64,000 bases of DNA from Lutjanus erythropterus (Eukaryota > Chordata > Actinopteri > Lutjaniformes > Lutjanidae), in assembly GCA_020091685.1 (NCBI GenBank), contig CM034604.1:10472519-10536518 (forward strand), read 5' to 3'. Below the pieces are notes generated by a model. That model worked only from the letters and a program-made list of their open reading frames with translations. It searched no databases and had not been told where the DNA came from. This document shows, piece by piece, positions 23,606-35,657 of the stretch (the stretch's first letter is position 1; the number at the start of each line of letters is the position of its first letter). The translations under genes were made by a program, and so were the position numbers.

Positions 23606-25930
23606 TCGTATAGTGTTTCTGGCAGTCTCCCCCTCTCTGTCTCTCTCTCCGTTCCCACAATATTGTAAAAGAGCACCGAGCGCCAGCAGGGACCTGCTCA
23701 CTGTCAAAGAGAAAAGACAGGGAGGCCTTAGAGGGAGCGAGGGAGGGACCAGGGGAGGGAGGAGAGGAGGAAAAAGTGGCAAGACTGAGAGAGTTATCTT
23801 TTTATCATTATTATTCTTCTTGTTGGCATCTGGTAGCGTTCAATCAAATCTGAATACAAAATTAAATCTGCTAACTGTATCAGAAGCTTTTCAGAACTCC
23901 CTTTTTAGGTTCAGCTGTGAACATCTGTTAGTAACGTAGGTTGAAAAATCACAAATAACAGGTGGAAACTTCTCACTTTGACACCCCTTACAATTTCTTT
24001 ACATACTAAGGGAAGCTAAAACTTGTGTAATTTTATCAAGATATGATATCATATCACAAAGTCTGCCATGATATGATTTCAGTTCCATTCACCTCAGGGC
24101 CCTGCAGTCAGTTTAAGGTGATATCATGAATCGCATTGAATTTTAGTCGATATTGACTGTCAAAGATTCAAACTTTCAAAATTAAGGCGTAAAAATGAAG
24201 ATGTGGATCGATTTTTTTTCACTCTTTTCAAAGTTTTCATTTGGGATTATAATTTGCAGTTGAAAAAAGGTAATAAATCACAATTTGTTATCGCAATACT
24301 TGTAAAATACTTGCAAGATGTTTAAAATCACAGTCATATTCTGACTTAAGTATCATGATAATATCTTGTTGTGGGGCCTCTGATGATTCTAACCTCTAGT
24401 TGAAAGAGTACATTAAAGTAATACTTTTACAATTTAGCAAATTTGCTTATTCGCCTTTTTGCAGTAGTTTAATGAAAAGATCTGTCATGTAACTTGGCTT
24501 TTAACAAAGTTCAAAAATAATCAACCACCACTTTCAAAAGTAATTTATAAAGAAAATGTAAATGTATGTAAGATAAAAATACAATTTGTTGTTAAAAGGG
24601 GAGTAGTCTGACTCACCAGATTTACACTGTGGGTATAAACCTGCCATTGGTCACCTGTTTCAGGTGGTGACGTGGCATCCACCATCTTCATTTTCAAAGT
24701 CCTCTGTCACTACATGATACAACAATAACAACCTCTGAGCTAGCAACCTACATGCTGAAAATGGCAAATTAGAAAACAACAATGTAAATGGAAACAAGCT
24801 AGCAGCGGTTATCTTTTCTTTTGCTTAGCGCTGCCCATGACAATTGTAATTGGTTTGAAGAAATACAAGGGGAGTTGAGTTGAGAAAAAAATCCCACACA
24901 AATTGTCATCTTGATGTTTTTGATTGCACATGGGTTAAACTAATGAGATACAACATGCTAAGCTAATCTAATTGCCTCCTGCCTTCTGATCTGTCCTGAA
25001 AGAAAGAGAACAAGCATATTATTTCCCAAAATGCTGAACTTTTCATTCAAATTCCTAAATTATTTTTAGGATATACTAGATCTATGAAAGTTTGACTCTG
25101 ACCACTGATACATGACACAATCAGCTGATGTTTTCACATGGGTGAACTCACCACTCTTGTTTGTCCTGTTGCAAAAACACAGTCCAATTGCAGTAATAAA
25201 GTGGTTATAGAGAGTGTCTGTTTGTTTCTCTAACAAATGATCCTCAGTGTAGTACTCCCTCTGGCCTGCAAGAGCACATTAAGTAGAAGCTGGTCGAGAA
25301 TTTCATTTAGGTCTTTGGCTACATTTGTCATTTTAAGTAGCAAAAGCAATCATAAGTGCTGGATAGAAACTGGGAACCCTGTTACATTTGTACATTTATT
25401 GCTCTTTGCTAATAAAAATAGATTGAAAAGAGAGAGATGTTACAATAATAGATTTGTTAGCCTCTTAAATGATAAAATATGGGTATTTTAGCCGTTTGGG
25501 ACTGGATCCAAACAGAAACTGATCCCACTGGCATCTAGTAGTGGTAGTGATATTGTTACTTACTGACACATGTAATCCATGTTGAACAGCACACCAGGAG
25601 AGCACGCTGACTTGACCTGAGCTGAGAGACTGAGAAAAGATTGGACCGACCGAATGAGCGACCGAGCGAGTAACTGCGTGAGCGTGCACGCTCGTGTGAT
25701 TGCATGTGGGCCCGCGGTGTGTCATGGCCATTACCATGGAAGTCTGGAGCCCAGGGCCTGCGCTTTTTTTAAGCTTGACCTGACTGTCGCAGTCAGTCCA
25801 CCACATTCACACACACACACACTATCCCTGCACTCTACCAAGGGACCTCCAGGGCTGCACACATACACACAAGTCACCTTCAAGTGTTCACATTCGCAAC
25901 CTCAGTTTGCCTTTGTGTGTCTGCACACTT

Positions 25931-25955
25931 GTGTGTGTGTGTGTGTGTGTGTGTG
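25931..25955. repeat. (GT)n microsatellite
   Basis: A pure GT run next to CA-rich sequence at 25805-25875. Confidence 0.9.
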
Positions 25956-26545
25956 AGAGTCTGATTGTTCGGCATCCTCGGAGAGCGAGGCTGAGCGTGA
26001 CTTCATGATCGCTGGCTGCTGATGAATCATACCAAACTTACTCTGTGTTTGCCTGATGAATGTCTGTTTGCTCTGTTGGTTAGCCTACTTTGGAGGACGG
26101 AGGCTGTGTGTGTCTGTGTGTGTGTTGTCTTGAATTATTCAGTGGCAATATTTGATTTTCTTGCACCATACATTACACGTGTCCTGTCTGAGCCTCTGCT
26201 TCTTACTTACTGTGTGTGTACCTCTGCTTTTTTAGTAAAAGCAGTGCGCTGCTGTTCTTACAGCATAAGCAGTGGCCCCATTGATGTGTTTTGTGCTATC
26301 ATTTTTCAATTTGAAAGTTCTGGGGCTCAGCTCCCCTAAATACACTGTATATTATGTGCTTATTATCTGCTTAGTTGGTTTGCCAATAGACAGAGCAACT
26401 ATGTTTAATCCTCTAACAGGACAAACTCTGAACTTAAACTTAAAACGATTCAGGTGCAAAGAACGGACCTTGACCTCTTTTAACATAAGCCCCAATAATT
26501 AAGTTTGTTAAACCATTTACATTAAGTTTATGCCTTATTTTATAC

Positions 26546-26790
26546 TTGAGCTGCAACTAACGACTATCTCTCACTATATGTCTCACTTATATCCTGATTA
26601 ATCAATGGATTGTTTAGGCCACAATATTTTTTTCACTAAATGCAAAATTTCCCAGCACCAAAAGTGCTTCAAATTGCTTGTTTTCTCAGATTAACTGCCG
26701 AAACCCCCAAATTTTTCAATTTACTGTGGCATAAAAGAGAAGAAAAGCTGCCAATCCTCACATTTCAAAGGCTGGACACAAGCCACCGCT
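26546..26790 (+). mobile_element. hAT-like MITE (GAGCTGCAACTAACGA family), decayed
   Basis: It starts TGAGCTGCAACTAACGACTA, then CCTGATTAATCAATGGATTG, AAACCCCCAAATTTTTCAAT and a CATAAAAGAGAAGAAAAGC block that also occurs at 30580. The 3' terminus is lost. Confidence 0.55.
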
Positions 26791-26822
26791 CTAGGGATAA
26801 TAATGTCAGTCTGTCAGCTCCA

Positions 26823-27010
26823 GGCTGAAAAATCTCTACAACTATTGGATGGATTGCAGAGAAGTTTTTTTTTTTTTCCAGATGTTCATAGCATCCTCAC
26901 AAGTTGAATCCCACTATCATTGGTGATACCTGATTTTTATTCTAGTGCCACCAGCAGGTCAAAGGTGTAGCATTTTTAGTGAAATATCTCAGAATCTACT
27001 AGCTGTATTT
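26823..27010 (-). repeat. Dispersed repeat fragment, reverse copy of the 21040-21290 family
   Basis: AAAATCTCTACAACTATTGG and ATGGATTGCAG are the reverse complement of the CAATCCATCCAATAGTTG end seen at 21240. It continues with GCCACCAGCAGGTCAAAGGT and GAAATATCTCAGAATCTACT. Confidence 0.45.
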
Positions 27011-27279
27011 TATACAGTGATATTAATGTCCCCCTCTGTATTTTTAATTTCTCTAATACTTTGGTTTATGACCATGTACCTGAAAAACTAATGATATTCT
27101 CATCAGCCTCAGCTGCACTTTGTGGTTATATACCAAATAATAACATGTTAACAAACTAGGATGGTGAGCATGATGGTGGCAGACTAAGGATGTCTGAGCA
27201 GCAGGGGAGAAAAGAATAAAAAAGGGCACCAGCATGCAGTTTTATCCACTGAAAAGGACCCTAGAGGAACAGCCTTGGA

Positions 27280-27429
27280 ATGTTTCGATTTTATTCATGA
27301 CATTTCAACTTCATTCTCAACATTTTTACTTCATTCTCAACACTTGAACTTTATTCTCAACATTTCAACATTACTATCAACATTTCAACATTACTATCAA
27401 CATTTCAACATTATTATCAACATTTCAAC
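27280..27429 (+). repeat. Minisatellite of ~19-20-bp CATTTCAAC units, 5' part
   Basis: Repeated units of the type ACATTTCAACATTACTATCA and TTCATTCTCAACATTTTTAC. The array resumes at 28308 after the inserted element and continues to about 28415 with ACTTTACTCTCAACATTTTG. Confidence 0.75.
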
Positions 27430-28307
27430 TAGGGATGCACCGATCATGACCGGCCCTGACCGGTGACCGACCGGTCATCATCACATATACGATTCTGTGC
27501 CTGTCATATTCACCCACATGCTCTGCACAATGGTCACGACATGCACGCAGCAGACACACTGGCCCAGCATAACACCCACAAAAGCGCTAATCACAGCCAC
27601 ACACACTCAGACACATGCTTGCATGAAGTGATAGATTCGGAGAACAGGATAAAGAGAAGATGGACAGTCTACAAGGAGACGCAACAGCTGAGCAGCTGAC
27701 AATGTGGCAGAACAGCCATAAACTTTCTAGCTCTCCAGGCTAATGTTAGCCAGCAGCAGACTACTGCTCACAGACTGACAGTTAAAATCTCACCTCCTGT
27801 TCTGGTTGAAGAATAAACCTGTGTTGATGTGTCTCCTCAAACATTTTCTCATTCAGACTTAACTTCTGCTTCTGTTTTTCTCACTACAAAGTTTTTCTGC
27901 AGCAAACTGTTGCACCGCGTCAGTCTCTGGTTTGTTTACGTCTGCTTCCACACGAGATCACGTGAAATCACGTCCAGCCAAGTCCCGTGAGATTCGATGA
28001 GATCTCACAAGATCATGTTCCCTCCAGTACATAATCTTAATATAATACTATAATAAGGCCTGGCAGTAACCTGGACGACTTTCAGAGAAAATGTGAAATA
28101 GTATGTAATATGTAATAGTCAGTGTTTTATTATGAACATCCAATTTAATTTTTTTTTTTTACAAGAAAAGATGCAAGAATGTGTGTGAATGCTGTCAGTT
28201 CTAGTTCTTAGGAAGACTCGGAATCGGCCAAAATCGGTATCGGCAGGTCAGGAATCTAATAATTCGGAAATCGAAATTGGCCAACAAAATTGGAATTGGC
28301 GCATCTA
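27430..28307 (+). mobile_element. hAT-like element inserted in a minisatellite
   Basis: The left end TAGGGATGCACCGATC and the right end (reverse complement TAGATGCGCCAATTCC) form imperfect terminal inverted repeats. TAGGGATGCACCGAT is a terminus I associate with hAT elements of fish. The flanking TTTCAACT and CTACAACT (alignment uncertain by a base) match at 6 of 8, with CAAC shared exactly. The interior is non-coding, with palindromic GACCGGT/CGGTC and TCACGTGA-type motifs. It is therefore non-autonomous. Confidence 0.55.
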
Positions 28308-28415
28308 CAACTTTACTCTCAAGATTTCGGCTTTCTTCTCAACACGTCAACTTCCTTCTTAACATCTCGACTTTACTCTCAACATTTTGACTGTATTTTC
28401 AACATTTTGACTTTT
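28308..28415 (+). repeat. Minisatellite of ~19-20-bp units, 3' part
   Basis: Units such as CAACTTTACTCTCAAGATTT, CGACTTTACTCTCAACATTT and TGACTGTATTTTCAACATTT continue the array interrupted at 27430. Confidence 0.7.
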
Positions 28416-30429
28416 CAAAAAAAAATATCTTCCTCCTCTCTTTCCCCCCAGTATTGTATCCCTAATACTCCACTGTAATATTATGCCCTCCAAAGACAGT
28501 GGTAAATATTTTATTTGAACAAGAGTCATAAGGTTGGTTTAGTTTTTGAGTGTCTGCTTTTCAAGTATAAATCAGTCCAGTGTTGCTCTGGTAAGTTGAC
28601 GTCTTATGCGCAGACCGAATCAGTCCTCGGAGGAAAAAGCAAAGAAAGCCGACATGTTTCTGTCTGTCTGAATATGTGCATGTTTATATGTGTGCGTACA
28701 TGTGTGTGTGTGTTCAACTGTGTGAGTTGCTAGGCAGCTGAGAGCAGCAGCCGGGACTTCAGGGTCAGGAGCAGTCCTCTGGGACACCCTGACCCCTGAC
28801 CTCTATTCCATAACTCTTTGCTGCTGCGGATGACATAAAGGGAAGACACAGTGAGACCTTATAGGATGTGATTGGTCCTGCTCCGCTTCCTTAAAGCCCT
28901 CTGGAACCCTGATATTTGTCGTCAGGGAAAAGCAGGAAATACAGACGGGGGGGTGGGGGGGGTGGGCGATTTCATGGGCTGAAAATGGAGAACATCACAA
29001 GGCTTCCTACAACCGGTGTTGACATATATGTAGCAGAAGTTATTATTTTCCAGTCTCTGAGAGAGTTCTCATTTTCCCCTTCCCTCTGTTGGTCTTCCTC
29101 TCCCCCTTCCATCCATCCAGCATATGTGTAGGAGGGATAAAGGTCGTCCTTTTGTCATCAAAACTCCAGATTAGTTTTGCCTCGGTGCATCTGACTCTCT
29201 GCTTTATCACTGTGGCCAGAGGAGCCACAAGGTTCAGCTCACCCCTCTGCAAAGTAATAACTCCTACCAGCTACTATTCCATTCTTCGCCCACTATCTCC
29301 TACACTACTATTACTACTTCATTCTGGGGTGGGGGGATTATTTTCATGGCACTGGCTTTATTGGGCTGTATAGTGAAGATTGACAGGAAAGCGAGTAGCA
29401 GGAGGATGTGACATGCAACATATGTCACGAGCTACGATCAAACTGACAAAGTTGTAATAGTCGCTTCAGTCCGTCGAGGCCCAGAGCAGAGGATATATGC
29501 GCTGCTGACAGCATGTCATAAGCCCATCTTGGTTTTATTTTAATATTTCTGCATTGATGTGGTTTTGGGGGTTCTGTAACTTGATGACTTGGGGATTTCT
29601 CTGAAAGTCAGTTTGGCTAATATTGCGGCAGTACAAGACAGTGAAATGAAGTACATTATTGAAATGTTTCTTCTGGCTTCAAAACGCCTGCGAGTCAGAC
29701 AGACAAAAGCTGCCAACAGGGAATGAAGATCTTCAGAGGATTACGTAAATGTGGCATGTGATTTAGACAAGTATCTGCGAGAGCATGAATGCAGTGTTAG
29801 ATGATTGCGCTGTCAATTAGAGCACATGAATTAGCCGACACCCTCTCAACTCTCAAAGGAGTTTGCTAACCTTCTCCCCTCGGTGTAAACACTGGTGGCC
29901 CCTACCTCCAGTTACAAAGGGCTCTTAGAGTTTCGAGTCGGTCAGAGGTCAGCAGGGTCACATCAAGGCCAGGGGAGAGTGTTCAAAATGAGCAGGGGTT
30001 ATGGGCTCACCCATTTTCATCATTTTTAAAACCAAAAAATCCCAAACAAAACCCTCATCTTAGTTTGTTAATAGACCGCCTAATCGTCGGATCATGTTAA
30101 TTGGTGCACCATTAACTCTATACTGTGTCTTATGCCTTCATTTTTTTTGCAGACAACAACAGAGTGTATATTGATATATTGATTTTAAAAACGTTATACT
30201 TTTAATGGTGCACCATTGTTAGCTGAGGCACAATACGGCTGGAACCAAGCAGCACACTTTAAGACGAGGAGCTTTAGGTTTGTCGATTCCTTGTCAGACA
30301 TGCGGTGGCAAAACAAGTCCCGGCATAAACACAGTGGCTCCAAAAACAAATTTAGGTAGGTGTACTACCTCTAAAATGAGCTTTTTAAGACTCTGATATT
30401 AACTGTCAGGTAGGCCTGCTCATCATCAA

Positions 30430-30750
30430 GTAATGAATTCATTTAATTAATTAATGTAGATTATTTTCATGATTAATCAGTGAATCATTTAGTCTCTGAA
30501 ATGTCAAAAAAGAACCCCAAGTGACATCTCCAGATTTCTCCTGTTGTCCAACCAACAAAAACTCTTCACTTACTATCATAAAAGAGAAGGAAAAGCAGTC
30601 CTCACATTTAAGGAGCTGAAACCAGCAAATGTTTGAAATTTTTGCCTGAAAAATGCCTGAAATGATTAATCAACTATCAAAATAGTTGGCAACTAATTCT
30701 CTTTTGATTGACTAATCGATTAGGCTATTCAACTAATCATTGCATCCCTG
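30430..30750 (+). mobile_element. hAT-like MITE (GGGCTGCAAC family), nearly full length
   Basis: It carries TGATTAATCAGTGAATCATT, CTCACATTTAAGGAGCTGAA, ATCAAAATAGTTGGCAACTA and the 3' end CTAATCATTGCATCCCT (reverse complement AGGGATGCAATGATTAG). The 5' terminus is eroded. Confidence 0.6.
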
Positions 30751-31443
30751 CTATCAGAGAGGCACTGTTTTTCGGCTGACATTGTTTTTTACTATCATTA
30801 ATTTAGTGATTAGATTTTCTTTTCTATTAATTGCGTATTCTCTGACATATTTAAAAAGTTCATTCTTGAATTTCATCATAATAGTTAATAAAATATTCCA
30901 AACTGAAGGATTATCTTTTTACACAGCCATCAACTGTATCACATGGTCTTCATCAGCAGATGCATTTGTTTGCTTAGTTGTTAAGCTTATGGCTAAAAGT
31001 TAGAGTTTAAAGAAATAGTTCATCATTTTAAACATATCCATTTTCTTGCTGAGAGTTAGACGAGTTGGTTGATACCGCTCTCATGTCTGTACGTTACAAA
31101 TTGAGAGCCACATTTAAACCGGACGTTAGCTCCTTGACTGAAGGAGGTCTCTGATGCGCATCCTCCATGTGTCACTGTGGCTTAATTTTGGCTTTGTGCG
31201 CCGCTGAGCAGATTTCATAGGAATGAACAGAGCCTTGCCTCCAACACTGTATCCAGTTCTCCTTAATACATCCTTGACCAGCATCTCTAAAGCTACTAAC
31301 TAATTAACATGTTATCTCTTGTTTGCTTAATCTGTATGAAAACCAAAATGTAAAAATGACAAGTTGTGGTTTTATAGGGAGGTTGTGTACCAGACTATTT
31401 CTTGGCGAGGTGCTGTCACTCCCTGTCTTGTCTTCACTGTGAG

Positions 31444-31456
31444 GTTGCCAGGCAAC
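31444..31456. promoter_or_regulatory. RFX X-box match
   Basis: GTTGCCAGGCAAC fits the X-box consensus with a 1-nt spacer and is an exact palindrome in its core. Confidence 0.45.
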
Positions 31457-31774
31457 CAGTGGAGACTCTGCTAAGCTAACTGGCTGCTGGTGGTAGCATG
31501 ATACAATACACACATGAGAGTGGTATCCATCTTCTCATCTAACTCTCAGCAAGAATGCAACTATCACCCAAAACGTTGAACTAGTCTTTTAAACCAACTG
31601 ATGGAGGAAACTCCATCTGCTTATGAAGACCATGTGATATGGTTGAAAGCTCTTGAAGAAAGATAGTACGTGGATCTTGTGTCAGAAATGTTGTGTCTAA
31701 GTCAAATCAACAGGCAAAATTGCCTAAAGTTGAGACACTGAAACCAGAAGATGTGGTTTTGCTCAATATATGAC

Positions 31775-31925
31775 TTAAACAATGAATTATTGTAGATTAT
31801 CATTTTCTGCTGGTCATTATTTTAGCAGTTAATCCACAAATCATTTAAGCTCTGCTGTCATTTATAGCATAATAATGTCACTGAATAGAGGGCTGTTTCA
31901 CTCTGAGGAAGCTGAAATGTTCAGC
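31775..31925 (+). mobile_element. hAT-like MITE remnant
   Basis: ATTGTAGATTATCATTTTCT and GCAGTTAATCCACAAATCAT, followed by GAAGCTGAAATGTTCAG, correspond to the 5' half of the family at 30430 and 59339. Weakly preserved. Confidence 0.4.
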
Positions 31926-32616
31926 ACAGTTGCCACGGTAATTTTCATCCTTTGTTAACTGACAGAGTCTTATGGAACCTATATTCATGGCAGCATAATA
32001 ATAGGAACAATCTGACTTAAGTGTACCACCAACCTCTAAGCGTTACAGAGTGGTGTTTCAGGTGGGAAAGCCATTTACTCTAATTGAATGGTGTCTTTTA
32101 AAGTCCACGTTATCGGGGTGCGGAGTGCAAACAGAACCGGTGTGATGCCAGGGTCACAGCGAGAACAGAGACTACTCACCGTACAGATTACAGCTGCTTT
32201 AAATCGCATTGGTATGCATGGACACTTACAGTTCGATGCGCACACACACACATACACACACACACTGGGGGAAAAAAAAAACACATGCACACGCTAAGCC
32301 AAATGTGGACATGCCAAACAGAGATGAACACAAATCAAAACAAAGCATGCAAACACAAAAGAGATCCAGAGAATGAAGAAGACAGAGAGAATAGCACAGT
32401 CCCATCTGTCAAACAAATGTGAGGATGCTTCTCACACACACACGCGCTCAAACGAATTCACACACACACGCACAGCAGGCATCATTTAGTCTGAACTTGA
32501 GCGATATCTGCCTTTGTCCTTTAGCAGTCGGTCCTGAGGGGCCGCTGTAGAAGTTGCATGAAAGTTTGTTTAGAGCCGAGCAAGTGTGTTAAGCTTTATG
32601 AGAGCCCATGGGAGAC

Positions 32617-32690
32617 ATGGTGGCACACACACACATACACACACACACACACACACATGCATCTACTCATACACACACACACACTCAGGC
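32617..32690. repeat. (CA)n microsatellite cluster
   Basis: Interrupted CA arrays with ATAC and ATGC interruptions. Similar CA arrays lie at 32226-32265, 32430-32475 and 32939-33009. Confidence 0.85.
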
Positions 32691-32741
32691 ACGAGGCTTG
32701 GGCGGCAGCTCGCGCTGGCCCCAACCAACAGTGAGGAGTTT

Positions 32742-32819
32742 GTTGTCATAGCAACAGTAAAATGAGATGACTTTACTGTCAGCCGTAATGTTTCATGGCC
32801 CCCTTGCCGCTATGGCAAC
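32742..32819. promoter_or_regulatory. X-box module A (X-box plus TGACTTTACTG)
   Basis: GTTGTCATAGCAAC (32742-32755) is an X-box with one mismatch. 26 bp from its start comes TGACTTTACTG (32768-32778), then a half-site ATGGCAAC (32812-32819). The same arrangement recurs at 39514-39551. Confidence 0.4.
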
Positions 32820-33059
32820 ATAACAAGGAGGAGGAAGAGGAGATGGAGAGAAAGAGAGCATCAGAGCCATCTCTGCATTCCAGTGGACTCCTACCAGGAA
32901 CAATGTCACTATGATGCCCTTACTTCCTTCACAAGACAAACACACACACACGCCGTGACAAGCCTGTCAAACACACGCATAAATACACTCACACACACAC
33001 ACACACACCTTGAAAAGCCTGTCAAACACCCTTTCCACCTCGCCCATCCCTTTGATTAT

Positions 33060-33760
33060 GCGCTGACTATTTTCAGCTACGGCGTTATCGTCACCGGGGC
33101 AATTTGAATTCATTACGCTCAATGTCAATATTGGTGCAACAACGGCGTACCTCAGACAGGTACAGCTTGTTGAATGAGCGTGCGCACTGTCAGAAAGTGT
33201 GAGGAGTGAAAAGAGAGGAGAAGGAAGAAGAAGAAGTGGAGAGCAGATCAAAGACACGCAGCTCCGCCGCGCGTTTCCCCACGCCGCGAAGAGAGTCGGA
33301 TGGAGCAGCGGGGTGACTATAGGCTGGCCGACTATACGCGGAGCAACAGCATAGCAGCTATACATCACAATTCTATATTTAGCTCAGTCCTTCCACTACA
33401 GCCTATCAACACTGTTAAGCAGAGTTATCAGCGCCGGTGGAAAAGTGGGAAGAATGAGGGACACAGCGAGGAAGGGGAGATACGTAGCGGAATTGGAGGG
33501 GGTGAATAGGTAGGGACAGGGAAGAGCAACAGACACGCCGAGAAGAAATAAAAAAAGAAAAGCATCAGAACGAGAGAGGAGTTGTTTTGCTCTGTTGCCA
33601 TGGTGACACATCGGCTAGAGCTGTAGCGAACTGACAGTTGTCACGGCACGGCGGGTTGCCATGGGTGACAGCTGTCAGTCAATCACGCAGAGTGAGGGGA
33701 CAGATCGGCCGATGATCACCTTGGATTAGAGAGCGATCGCACCACACAGGGGCCAGCCAG
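33060..33760 (+). promoter_or_regulatory. CpG-rich candidate regulatory region with two X-box-like sites
   Basis: CpG-dense sequence (for example CCGCCGCGCGTTTCCCCACG near 33266) stands in CA-repeat-rich surroundings. X-box-like GTTGCCATGGTGAC (33594-33607) and GTTGCCATGGGTGAC (33655-33669) lie 61 bp apart in the same orientation, each with one mismatch in the RGYAAC half. The region lies about 2.6-3.2 kb upstream of the first coding exon. It may be an enhancer, an alternative promoter or a 5' UTR exon region. There is no coding evidence. Confidence 0.35.
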
Positions 33761-34637
33761 AACATATCTGGACTTAATCCCCATGTCCTAATGGCACTGC
33801 TCTCTGGTGTGTGTGTGTGATTTCATAAGTGTGTGTGTGTGTGTATCCATCCATGTTTGCATGTGTGTGCATGCTTTTAGTTTTGCAACCTTTCTGCACC
33901 CCTGCTTGCTAGAATTTGTATGTGAATGCAAATGTAGGTCTGCGGTCTCACTCGCACGTGTTTGCGTGTGTGTGCGTGCGTGCACGTGTGCATCCTGGCG
34001 AGGGTGCGTATTTGTGTCCAGGGTCTGCAACATGTTCACAGGGTGAGTGGAGCAGATTACATTTAGCTGTAGCCGCTGCCTGGGTCCTTCCCACAGCTGT
34101 CTGTGCGAGAGGACAATCAAAGGCCTGGTTGCAAGCCTTCTGATTGTGGTTTGATACTCAGCCCCAGTCCCCTTCAATTACCACACTCTGCCTGCGTCTA
34201 ACGAGCACAGCATTGCTCTTATGTTAGGAGAATAATGGGCTGATTAGAATAGGGGTGGATTTGAATTCACACTGTAATTTGTTGTTTTGTTTTTTTTCTT
34301 TGTTCTTGGCAAATCTCCCATTCATGATCATCTGTAGATCGTCCCCTGCTGTAGAACTAAGTTTGACCACTGGACACTTAACTGTTTCTAATGTTGAAAA
34401 GGAATGTTTCAGATTATTTGAAGTGAGTTTGTATGAGGTACTCAATAATCAGTAGGTCAATAATCAGTGTATTACTTGCAGTAAATGCTGGTGCACACCC
34501 TTGGTTTGGAGAGGCAGAGAGGAGTAGCATGGAAGCTGAGCAATGAAATGCTGAGGACAGGGTCAACAAAATGTATTTTAGCCACTTGCAAAAACATCCA
34601 CCTAAAAAATCAATATCAGTATAAGTTTACGCTATAG

Positions 34638-35042
34638 TTAGAATATTTTCAAAACTTTACTTTGTTGTCAGACATCCTTTTCTGACAGGAAATCACTGTT
34701 ATATAAGCCAAATATTGCTCTCTCCATGGGTGAAATCAGTAATTTTACTTTGCAGAACACGGGAGTTTCTGGTCTACCGCTGCCTCGGTCTGTTAGTTTG
34801 TTTGTGTTTTTGTGCAACTTTAGTGAATCCGAACTCCCCTTTTAAACACAGAAGTCACACAATAACGCAAACAAAGTATCAGATTGAGGCAGCGGTCGAC
34901 CAGCAGCTCTTTAGTGCTGCGTGGTAAAATGACTGATTTCACTCATGGAGACTGGTTGGTGAGGAGAGAGCTTGTATAATGATGGTTTTCCTGTCAGAAA
35001 GGGCTGTCTGATGGCAAAGTATAATGGTGAAAATATTCTAAA
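34638..35042. mobile_element. Large foldback element A (~405 bp)
   Basis: The left arm starts TTAGAATATTTTC (34638), includes a CCTTTTCTGACAGGAAAT block and CTCCATGGGTGAAATCAGTA, and runs to GTCTACCGCTGCCTCGGTCT. The right arm mirrors it: GATTGAGGCAGCGGTCGACC, GACTGATTTCACTCATGGAG, TTTTCCTGTCAGAAAGGG and GAAAATATTCTAA (ends 35042). Arms are about 170 bp around a short loop (about 34810-34870). Non-coding; superfamily unassigned. Confidence 0.7.
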
Positions 35043-35062
35043 TGTTATGATCACCAAATGTT

Positions 35063-35657
35063 CCACCTCACCAACCAGACTACATGGCTGAAATCAGTCA
35101 TTTTCAGGGTTGGTAATTGAAATCACAATTGCATTATTTTCATAATAAATCATGAGGTGATTGAATAGTTCACTTCTTTCTTTCTTACAGACAGGTGCTA
35201 CATTTTGAAACATGAAACTTTATTGTGTTTTGCTTTAATTTGTCACCCCTCTGTAGTCAGAAAACATAGTTTTGTCTTTTTTGATAGCTGGATAAAAACT
35301 GATTTTTAATGCAATCAATAAGTGAAATGATCATTTTTAGTATATGTATGTAAATATATTTACCACAGGTGTTAAGTGCTGGAAAAGCTTGAAAATTCTT
35401 GACAAACATTGTTTGGCAAACATGTAGGAACCTTGAATTTTACTTTGCAGAATACGAGAGTTGCTGATCAGCTTCTGCCTTGATTTGTTGGTTTGTTATT
35501 GTGTGACTTTGGTGAGTCCAAACTGTCCTTTGAAACACCAAGGTCATATGATATGACAAACAATCTAACCGATTGAGGCAGTGGTAGACCAGCAAGTCCC
35601 GTGTTCTGCAAAGTAAAATTACTGATTTCACCCATGGAGTTCTGTTGGTGTGGAGTG
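35063..35657. mobile_element. Large foldback element B, same family, left arm interrupted
   Basis: Left arm sequence CCACCTCACCAACCAGACTA to AATCAGTCATTTTCA (35063-35106) breaks off. It resumes with AATTTTACTTTGCAGAATAC at 35436. The right arm has GATTGAGGCAGTGGTAGACC, GCAAAGTAAAATTACTGATT and CACCCATGGAGTTCTGTTGG, ending near 35657. The 329-bp intervening piece (35107-35435) is unrelated to the arms and looks inserted. The peptides read from A (+) and B (-) resemble each other only because of the palindromic repeat. Confidence 0.6.

Noticed and set aside
23171..23782. 203-codon minus-strand frame
   Set aside because: Ser/Leu/Pro/Arg-rich reading of GA/CT-rich DNA with no domain.
34715..35631. 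Two similar predicted peptides (34715-34927 + and 35440-35631 -) that look like paralogous genes
   Set aside because: They come from arms of the same palindromic foldback family, so the resemblance reflects repeat DNA, not a coding gene.
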